Shown in pieces: positions 1 to 5,500 of a stretch of DNA of 6,771 bases; positions within the stretch are counted from its first letter, which is position 1, and every line of letters begins with the position of its first letter. The stretch comes from Sphingobacterium sp. UBA1575 (GTDB lineage Bacteria; Bacteroidota; Bacteroidia; Sphingobacteriales; Sphingobacteriaceae): contig DCOH01000027.1 in the NCBI GenBank assembly GCA_002322865.1, forward strand, positions 49,734 to 56,504, read 5' to 3'. The translations under genes were made by a program, and so were the position numbers. A model generated the notes under the pieces. That model did no database searches, was not told where the DNA came from, and saw nothing but the letters and a program-made list of their open reading frames with translations.

Positions 1-787
1 TCGTAAAGCGATGTTAGAGGATATCGCTATCCTTACTGGTGGTACTGTGATCTCTGAAGAAAGAGGTTTCAAATTAGAGAATGCAGAATTATCTTACTTG
101 GGACAAGCAGAAAAAGTAGTTGTTGATAAGGACAATACTACGATTATCAATGGTTCAGGTAATGCAGAAGATATCAAAGGTCGTGTAGCCCAGATCCGTG
201 CCAACATTGAAACTACTACTTCTGATTACGATCGTGAGAAACTTCAAGAGCGTTTAGCTAAATTATCTGGTGGTGTTGCGGTACTTTATGTAGGTGCAAC
301 TACAGAGGTAGAAATGAAAGAGAAGAAGGACCGCGTTGATGATGCCCTACATGCTACTCGTGCAGCAGTTGAAGAAGGTATCGTTGCAGGTGGTGGTGTT
401 GCTTTCATCCGTGCTACAGAGGCTTTGACAGATCTTAGAGGTGACAACGAGGATGAGAACATCGGTATTGACATCATCAAACGTGCTATCGAAGAGCCAT
501 TACGCCAAATCTGTGCGAATGCTGGTATCGAAGGTGCGGTGATCGTTCAAAAGGTAAAAGAAGGAACTGCAGATTTCGGATACAATGCGCGTACTGACAA
601 GTTTGAGAACTTGATCGCAGCAGGTGTAATCGATCCTACTAAAGTTTCTCGTGTTGCTTTAGAAAACGCAGCTTCTGTTGCTTCGATGTTATTGACAACA
701 GAATGTGTATTGGCTGATGAACCTGAAGAGAACCCAGTAGGTGCTGGTGGACCTCCAATGGGTGGCGGTATGGGTGGAATGATGTAA
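1..787 (+). CDS. groEL: 60 kDa chaperonin GroEL, C-terminal part (5' end outside the window)
   Basis: The reading frame is open from the left edge (first full codon at base 2) to TAA at 785-787, giving about 261 residues of a protein that is normally near 545. The visible part covers the end of the apical domain, the second intermediate segment and the C-terminal equatorial domain. Landmarks are the start KAMLEDIAILTGG, then KLSGGVAVLYVG, then EMKEKKDRVDDALHATRA followed by VEEGIVAGGG. The VDD aspartate is the ATP-hydrolysis residue known from E. coli GroEL (Asp398). Further on are the ATP-pocket stretch ADFGYNA and the disordered tail GGPPMGGGMGGMM typical of group I chaperonins. The product forms the double-ring cytoplasmic folding machine with GroES, whose gene usually lies just upstream, here out of view. 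A terminator directly downstream closes the transcript, so the next gene is probably not part of the operon. No odd residues are seen. Confidence 0.98.
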   Translation, partial: RKAMLEDIAILTGGTVISEERGFKLENAELSYLGQAEKVVVDKDNTTIINGSGNAEDIKGRVAQIRANIETTTSDYDREKLQERLAKLSGGVAVLYVGATTEVEMKEKKDRVDDALHATRAAVEEGIVAGGGVAFIRATEALTDLRGDNEDENIGIDIIKRAIEEPLRQICANAGIEGAVIVQKVKEGTADFGYNARTDKFENLIAAGVIDPTKVSRVALENAASVASMLLTTECVLADEPEENPVGAGGPPMGGGMGGMM

Positions 788-816
788 GATCATCCCCTTT
801 CAAAAATATATTTAGC

Positions 817-850
817 AAAGAGCTGCCTTTTGGCGGCTCTTTGTGTTTTA
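817..850 (+). terminator. rho-independent terminator of groEL
   Basis: An 11-bp stem (817-827 AAAGAGCTGCC with 832-842 GGCGGCTCTTT, one G-U pair) closes a TTTT loop and is followed by GTGTTTTATT. It starts 30 bases after the groEL stop codon. The GC-rich core and T-rich 3' side make this a convincing intrinsic terminator. Confidence 0.88.
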
Positions 851-917
851 TTGACAATGGAAATCAAGTATATTCGTATGGTAATTCAGGAATTGGTTGG
901 ACTTAAGTTTAAATAGG

Positions 918-1709
918 ATGGACGGACAGGAGGTTTTGATGCTGATCTTAATCTTTGTGATTGGTGATGTATTGATTTATTTTGTATGGAAAAATGTGGG
1001 CAACAAACGGGTTGTAACTCCCATAATTCCTGAAGAAGGATCTATCCGTGAGGTATTGTTGGATAGGGTGAGGTTTTTTAAGAATTTAAAACCTGCCCAA
1101 CAGGATGTATTCTTGAAACGGGTGGTTTATTTTTTGCATACCACGAAGATATCAGCAGAGAAAGGTTCGGTTATTACCGATGAACATCGGGTATTGGTGG
1201 CGGCAAGTGCTACTATCCCTTTGTTCCATTTTGAAACCTGGTCTTATGAATACCTTGATGAAGTATTGATCTATCCAGGAACTTTTAATGAAAAGTACAA
1301 TACACAGGAAGCTAACCGAAACATCCTCGGCATGGTCGGTGATGGTGTAATGCACAGAAAGATGATTCTTTCCTTACCAGCGTTACTTTCTGGATTCTCC
1401 AAGAATTCGGATAGCAATACGGCCATCCATGAATTTGTACATTTAATTGATAAAGCGGATGGTGAAGTGGATGGCGTGCCTGAATATTTGATTCCTAAAG
1501 AACTGATACAGCCTTGGATGGAAGAAATGGAACAAACGATCTCAGAAATCCGAAGGAATAAATCTGATATCCGTGATTATGAAGCTACTAATAACGGTGA
1601 ATTCTTAGCAGTTGTTTCTGAATATTTCTTTCAAAAACCTAAAATGCTGAAGGCAGACCATCCAGAGCTCTATGAATTGTTGGATGAGATTTATTGTGCT
1701 AAAAAGTGA
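918..1709 (+). CDS. MtfA-type (M90) zinc-dependent peptidase, membrane-anchored
   Basis: This encodes a 263-residue protein from ATG 918 with one hydrophobic segment near the N-terminus (VLMLILIFVIGDVLIYFVW) followed by a basic stretch KNVGNKR. That pattern predicts a single membrane anchor with the body in the cytoplasm. The catalytic signature AIHEFVHLIDKADGEVDG carries HExxH (His171, Glu172, His175 in this numbering). It is followed by AVVSEYFFQKP, whose glutamate (Glu235) fits the third zinc ligand. This order matches the MtfA/M90 family, known in E. coli as a titratable peptidase that interacts with the Mlc repressor. A Mlc-type partner is not implied here. The start is ambiguous: TTG 897 is upstream in frame, and ATG 939 sits behind a perfect AGGAGG. 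I chose 918 because it keeps a short acidic N-terminus ahead of the anchor. Family assignment is strong; the physiological role is unknown. Confidence 0.9.
   Translation: MDGQEVLMLILIFVIGDVLIYFVWKNVGNKRVVTPIIPEEGSIREVLLDRVRFFKNLKPAQQDVFLKRVVYFLHTTKISAEKGSVITDEHRVLVAASATIPLFHFETWSYEYLDEVLIYPGTFNEKYNTQEANRNILGMVGDGVMHRKMILSLPALLSGFSKNSDSNTAIHEFVHLIDKADGEVDGVPEYLIPKELIQPWMEEMEQTISEIRRNKSDIRDYEATNNGEFLAVVSEYFFQKPKMLKADHPELYELLDEIYCAKK
928..933 (+). promoter_or_regulatory. AGGAGG Shine-Dalgarno-like site ahead of ATG 939
   Basis: A perfect AGGAGG lies five bases before an in-frame ATG at 939 inside the MtfA-like gene. Bacteroidota rarely rely on such sites, so it may be a chance Gly/Gln/Glu codon string. 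If used, the protein would start MLILIFVIG and lose seven residues. Confidence 0.3.
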
Positions 1710-1779
1710 TTTTTTACGGGATCAGGATACAGGATTCTCTTATTTAAACGTTGATTAGTTATAGACTTTAAAATTTAAC

Positions 1780-2766
1780 ATGATGGAATACAGGTTATTA
1801 GAGAACAGTGATTTAAGTGTCTCGGTGATTACCTTTGGTGCTTGGGCGGCAGGAGGATGGATGTGGGGAAGTACGGACAGAAATGATGCTATAGAAGCCA
1901 TCCGTGCCGCCTATGACCTGGGGGTTACCTCTATTGATACTGCTCCAATTTATGGTCAGGGTACTAGTGAAGAGATTGTTGGAGAGGCCATTAAGGACTT
2001 TAGGAGAGATGAGGTCCAATTGTTGACCAAATTTGGGATGCGTTGGGATTTTGCAGAAGGGGCTTTTGCCTTCCATAGCAAGAACAATCAGGAGGAAGCG
2101 ATCGAAATCTATAAGTTCGCTGGAAAGGATAGTGTGATCTATGAGTGTGAACAGAGTTTAAAACGCTTAGGAACGTACTATATCGATCTTTATCAGATCC
2201 ACTGGCCGGATTCTACCACGCCCTTGGATGAGACTTTTGAGGCAGTAGGAAGATTGATCGAACAAGGAAAGGTACGATATGCCGGGGTATGTAATTATGA
2301 TGCGAAATTGATGGAAGAGGCAGGCAGAACCCTCAACCTTGTTTCCAACCAGATTCCTTTTAGTATGGTTAACCGTGGGGTGGAAGAAGAAACCATTCCT
2401 TACTGCATCAAACAGAATAAAGCTGTTTTGGCTTATAGCCCTTTAGAGCGTGGTCTTTTGACGGGAAAGATACATCCGGGATATAGCTTTAAGTCAGGAG
2501 ATCATCGGGCTAATCTGCCGCACTTCCAACCAGATTTCATCGATAGGACCAATATCCTTTTGGAAAGAATCAAACCTTTGGCAGATGATAAGGGGGTAAC
2601 ATTGAGTCAATTGGTACTACGATGGACAGTAGAACGTCCCGGAATAACCATCGCCTTAGCAGGAGCAAGGAATGCACAGCAAGCTGTTGAAAACGCGAAG
2701 AGCATGAACATCAACCTTACGGATGATGAAATCGAATTTGTGAATGCAGTGGTGGATGCTTTCTAA
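1780..2766 (+). CDS. aldo/keto reductase
   Basis: This is a 328-residue soluble protein of the aldo/keto reductase superfamily, which reduces aldehydes or ketones with NAD(P)H in the cytoplasm. The length fits the family's single TIM barrel. The full catalytic tetrad is visible: Asp53 and Tyr58 in SIDTAPIYGQGTSEE, Lys84 in LLTKFGMRW and His141 in DLYQIHWPD. LAYSPLERGLLTGKI (about 218-231) and the nucleotide-binding stretch ALAGARNAQQAVEN (about 292-305) are typical of the family. They resemble the bacterial IolS/AKR11-like branch more than the short AKR5 branch. The substrate cannot be read from the sequence. Translation may start at ATG 1780 or the adjacent ATG 1783; the leader is A/T-rich with no Shine-Dalgarno site. 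It lies 70 bases after the peptidase gene and faces the SnoaL-like gene across 36 bases. I see no good hairpin terminator in that gap. Confidence 0.96.
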   Translation: MMEYRLLENSDLSVSVITFGAWAAGGWMWGSTDRNDAIEAIRAAYDLGVTSIDTAPIYGQGTSEEIVGEAIKDFRRDEVQLLTKFGMRWDFAEGAFAFHSKNNQEEAIEIYKFAGKDSVIYECEQSLKRLGTYYIDLYQIHWPDSTTPLDETFEAVGRLIEQGKVRYAGVCNYDAKLMEEAGRTLNLVSNQIPFSMVNRGVEEETIPYCIKQNKAVLAYSPLERGLLTGKIHPGYSFKSGDHRANLPHFQPDFIDRTNILLERIKPLADDKGVTLSQLVLRWTVERPGITIALAGARNAQQAVENAKSMNINLTDDEIEFVNAVVDAF

Positions 2767-2802
2767 TCAAAAGATACTTTTTATAATTACAAGATCTTAC
2801 AA

Positions 2803-3183
2803 TCAACTAAGGTCCTGTAATTTTACCACTTGATTCTGATCATTGAAATAGAAATAGGACTTTCCGGCCAATTCAATCTTATCGCCTTGTTTCATGGTAT
2901 CGGAAATATCCATAGCTAGGCTTGCGGTATATAGGATGCGGACTTCAATCAGGTTAGAGGATTCATGCAATTCGGATATGACCTGTTCGCGGTCTTCGAA
3001 GAAAGATTTAGCGGATTCTGCCTGCTCTTTAAAAGCCTCAATCCCTTCCAGAGAGTCGGTGGTTACCCCATTCTGGATATTTTCAAATACGACATCTTCT
3101 GAAAAATGCTGTACCATTCCTTCTACGTCAAAATTATTGTATGCCTGTATATAATTCCTGACAATTTCTTCTCTTAGGTTCAT
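2803..3183 (-). CDS. SnoaL-like / NTF2-like family protein
   Basis: This is a 126-residue cytoplasmic protein without signal peptide. The N-terminal helix pattern VRNYIQAYNNFDVEGMVQHF followed by SEDVVFENI is the classic opening of the SnoaL/NTF2-like cone fold, and the C-terminal strand GKSYFYFNDQNQVVKLQDLS fits its last sheet strands. Members range from ketosteroid isomerases and polyketide cyclases to proteins with no known reaction. No catalytic Asp/His pair can be assigned here, so no reaction is proposed. It starts at ATG 3183-3181 and ends with TGA convergent to the reductase gene. On the minus strand a weak TATCTTTA (3207-3200) lies about 17 bases before the start and resembles the Bacteroidota -7 element TAnnTTTG, but no matching -33 box is clear. 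A terminator-like hairpin separates it from the broken TlpA gene upstream. Confidence 0.85.
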   Translation of the reverse strand: MNLREEIVRNYIQAYNNFDVEGMVQHFSEDVVFENIQNGVTTDSLEGIEAFKEQAESAKSFFEDREQVISELHESSNLIEVRILYTASLAMDISDTMKQGDKIELAGKSYFYFNDQNQVVKLQDLS

Positions 3184-3209
3184 AGGATGTTGTTTTGTAT
3201 AAAGATAAT

Positions 3210-3237
3210 AAAAAAGGAGTCACCCTAAGACACCTCC
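3210..3237 (-). terminator. possible terminator behind the TlpA relic
   Basis: Reading the minus strand, an imperfect hairpin (3237-3216, outer GGA/TCC pairs and inner GAC/GTC pairs with a bulge) starts eight bases after the TAA at 3245 and is followed by six T (3215-3210). Position and T-tract fit a terminator, but the stem is weak. Confidence 0.4.
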
Positions 3238-3244
3238 ACAACTA

Positions 3245-4458
3245 TTATGTAACAAACAACAAACTTATTTCTTTATCCAGATTTCCAATAGTTTCCTTAA
3301 GTTTAGGATCTGATGGACGTGGGCTATCTGCAGCGATCAAGTTTCCAGCTTTGTCGATAAGGATGTAACAGGGGATGCCATCTACTTTATAAGCAACTGA
3401 TAATACATTTTCAACTCCTGAATGCAGTTGGATTACCTTTGTGTTTTTTTTTCCTTCCCATGGGTTTTTCATTTGCTTTTATTTTTGTCGATTGATATGC
3501 CAACAAATGCAACGCCTTTATCTTTGTATTCTTCATAAATTTTTTTCCAATGGGGTTCTTGTGCAAGACATGGACCACACCATGTCGCCAAAAGATCTAT
3601 TAACACAACTTTCCCTTTTAAATCCTTTGGTGCTACATTTTTACCATTTACATCGGAATAACTGAAACTTTCCACAGTAATGCCAGTTTTTGTTTTGGCC
3701 AGTTTTGTTACCATGGTTTCAGTCAGTTTGAATTGTTCCGGCAGTGTCAAGTATTTTTGGTTAGCTGTTTTACTTAATGGAATTCTTACATCGATCGAGC
3801 CTTTTCTATTTTTGATGCAATAAATTACCATTTCAGAACATCCGAAAGAATTGAATTGAGTCGGTTTTCTTCATCTAATATCCCTTTTCCTCTTTTTTTT
3901 TCCATCAGCAATATAGTCAAAAAACGATCTCCAAATGGTAAAATTAGCTGTTGACAGGTCAGATGTTTACCGGTATTGAAATTCTGGTAATAACTGGTAA
4001 ACTCTTCCTTATCCGGATGTGCTTGTCTAGGCATGTAGTTATAACTTATGGTATTATAAGCGAATTCATTTTCGACGATCCTTGGGGATAATTTCTCGAA
4101 CACCTTATTTCCGGTTTTCGGATCTTTTTAGAAAAAGCTTAAATTTTTAATCATCTCCTCCAAATGGGGGAAGAATTCCACATAGGTGGACATCCCCCTA
4201 ATTGAAGAGGCCATATGCCACTGGTTCAGGGCTTTGGTTTCGGGACTGTCCATATTGAAAGCTCATAGTTTTCACTGTTTAATATTATGGTTAGGTCTTC
4301 ATGGCCCTTAAATGAGAACCTGAGGTTATTTTATGTTCGCAAGAATTTGCCACTACCGTGTAAATGAAACCTTCATATTCAGGATTGAACCTGAAGCCAA
4401 ATCGACCTTTTCCACCTGTGTCTGAGATTGCTATATCGAACAGTCTTGAAAAATAAAT
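3245..4458 (-). pseudogene. TlpA-family thiol-disulfide oxidoreductase, multiply frameshifted
   Basis: The minus strand carries about 400 codons that read as one Bacteroidota TlpA-like envelope redox protein but are split over five frame segments. In order they are: 4458-4294 (SDTGGKGRFGFRFNPEYEGF), 4330-4229 (FKGHEDLTIILNSENYEL), 4262-3828 (MDSPETKALNQW, then KDPKTGNKVFEK), 3870-3472 (thioredoxin start) and 3478-3248 (thioredoxin end). The third segment is also cut by TAA at 4128-4130. The thioredoxin half has VNGKNVAPKDLKGKVVLIDL, the active-site WCGPC (3582-3568) and VAFVGISIDKNK. The other half has IQLHSG, the cis-proline motif VDGIPCYILIDKAGN and PRPSDPKLKE. An intact relative would have an N-terminal DUF4369-like or linker region, then this thioredoxin fold acting in the periplasm. 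No signal peptide or start can be found, so the 5' end is missing too. A split but functional product is unlikely given five lesions; sequencing error is considered in the findings. Confidence 0.82.
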
Positions 4459-4627
4459 TTAACTTCAAAAAATAAGTTCTAATCATTTTTTTACACCCAA
4501 ATACGCAGGCCATTCCCGATGTAGCCAATTATTAATTGTTGATTTTTTTATAAAAAAAACCAAATAGTTTTTAACTATTATTTAACAACTGTTAAAATAA
4601 TCTTTTTTGGTAAGATTCTTGTTGCAA

Positions 4628-4674
4628 GAATTGGCGATAATTTTTTTTACTGTATAAAATTGTATCGCTAATTT
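4628..4674. repeat. imperfect inverted repeat AATTRGCGATA, 12-bp stem
   Basis: Bases 4628-4639 pair with 4663-4674 over 12 positions, two of them G-U, around a 23-base loop. As DNA, the arms AATTGGCGATA and AATTAGCGATA (opposite strand) match at 10 of 11 positions. It overlaps a perfect 7-bp hairpin ATTCTTG/CAAGAAT (4615-4631), so the two RNA folds would exclude each other. It lies 79 bases before the barrel gene start. Confidence 0.45.
4630..4662 (+). promoter_or_regulatory. candidate Bacteroidota-type promoter for the barrel-gldK pair
   Basis: ATTG (4630-4633) and TAAAATTG (4655-4662) each differ by one base from the Bacteroidota primary sigma consensus TTTG and TAnnTTTG, with a 21-base spacing inside the accepted range. 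The AT-rich context produces such matches easily, so this is only a candidate. Confidence 0.28.
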
Positions 4675-4752
4675 ATAGAACTTACAATAAATGGGTGTAA
4701 ATTGCATCTCCTTTAATAAAGTAAGTTTTTTACTAATAAATAATTCCGAAAT

Positions 4753-5442
4753 ATGAAAAAAACCATTTTTTCGTTACTTGTCCTAGCTGCATGTAGCTTT
4801 AAATCCGCTCAAGCACAATTTACTCGCCCAATCAGCTTGGGAATTGGCGGAGGTCCTACCATCAACCTAACAGATCTAGCAAACGTAGAAGCACAATTCG
4901 CAGGCCATATTGATGTTGATGGGTTGATTACCCCCTTTGTGTCGGTCGGTGTACATGCTGAAAGAGGAGCACTAAAAGGTCATGGATATTTAAGTGAATT
5001 CAAAAATGATTATTGGGCATTTAATGCAAATGCAAAAGTAAGAGCTGGTCAATTCATGAATCTGTCCGACAATTACAGCTATTATAACCTTCAAGCCAGT
5101 ACTTTTAATAAAATTTTAGCCAATGTATACCTAGGGGCCGGAGCAGGATTCATGAAAAATAAAATTGAAGCCAGCATCACTCCAGAATATGAAGCTGGAG
5201 TTATTTCTCAAGGAGGTCATATCTCCGATGATCTTACCGGATTTCATTTTGTTGTTCCGGTAAATGTCGGAATCGATATTCCTATTGGAAGAACCTTATA
5301 TGGACCACAGTGGGCGGTGAATATCAATTATCAACATACCATCACGACAAAGGATAACTTAGATGCGGTTGTTAATAAAAGGAACGATCAATATTCATAC
5401 ATTTCCCTAGGATTGAAATACGCGCTATTCCACAGAAAATAA
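4753..5442 (+). CDS. exported outer-membrane beta-barrel-like protein
   Basis: This is a 229-residue secreted protein I cannot name. It starts MKKTIFSLLVLAACSFKSAQ and has a typical signal peptide with a signal peptidase I site after AQA (residues 19-21). LAAC at 11-14 also fits a lipobox, so a lipoprotein is possible, but the AQA-Q junction is the usual form for Bacteroidota barrels. The mature part alternates polar and hydrophobic residues in glycine-rich strands, such as SLGIGGGPTINL near the start, NVYLGAGAGFMKNKIEA in the middle and YSYISLGLKYALFHRK at the end. This suggests a small 8- to 10-strand barrel of the OMP_b-brl kind. It lacks the features I would expect of PorP/SprF, which is about 300 residues long. 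It precedes the GldK gene by 58 bases on the same strand, so the two are probably cotranscribed and it may serve the same envelope machine. Confidence 0.8.
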   Translation: MKKTIFSLLVLAACSFKSAQAQFTRPISLGIGGGPTINLTDLANVEAQFAGHIDVDGLITPFVSVGVHAERGALKGHGYLSEFKNDYWAFNANAKVRAGQFMNLSDNYSYYNLQASTFNKILANVYLGAGAGFMKNKIEASITPEYEAGVISQGGHISDDLTGFHFVVPVNVGIDIPIGRTLYGPQWAVNINYQHTITTKDNLDAVVNKRNDQYSYISLGLKYALFHRK

Positions 5443-5500
5443 TAGGATAATTTGCTGATCAGATATATAAATAACAAAACAACAACAATAAATAGATAAT

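Larger units (their letters stand above)
4490..4701. repeat. 212-bp segment bounded by a perfect 10-bp inverted repeat
   Basis: TTTACACCCA at 4490-4499 is matched exactly by its reverse complement TGGGTGTAAA at 4692-4701. Allowing mismatches the likeness runs to 12 of 14 bases inward. The GC-containing motif stands out in an AT-rich background. No target-site duplication is obvious outside the ends. It could be a decayed miniature element, a pair of regulator sites, or chance. Confidence 0.35.
4459..4752. other. AT-rich non-coding stretch between the TlpA relic and the barrel gene
   Basis: These 294 bases contain no convincing gene on either strand. They hold long A and T runs, three short hairpins (4563-4579, 4581-4596, 4615-4631), a larger 12-bp stem (4628-4674), a widely spaced 10-bp inverted repeat (4490/4701) and a possible promoter. 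A less AT-rich island lies at about 4494-4532. The region must hold the promoter for the downstream plus-strand genes. Confidence 0.7.

Noticed and set aside
851..876. TTG plus TATATTCG as a promoter for the MtfA-like gene
   Set aside because: The spacing of 15 bases is too short for the Bacteroidota consensus and the -7 box has a mismatch.
1722..1735. CAGGATACAGGAT tandem repeat upstream of the reductase gene
   Set aside because: Two six-base copies are too short to call a repeat element or operator without other copies to compare.
2787..2802. TTACAAGATCTTACAA between the convergent genes as a terminator
   Set aside because: It is a direct repeat around a short GATC palindrome and does not form a stable hairpin with a T-tract.
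3469..3481. Programmed ribosomal frameshifting in the TlpA gene
   Set aside because: No X-XXY-YYZ slippery heptamer or downstream structure is present, and four separate shifts plus a stop codon point to damage or sequence error instead.
4376..4486. Short minus-strand frame starting ATG at 4486 (MIRTYFLKLNLFF) as the missing TlpA N-terminus
   Set aside because: It is not a convincing signal peptide and would need a change in the opposite direction to all other shifts to join the next segment.
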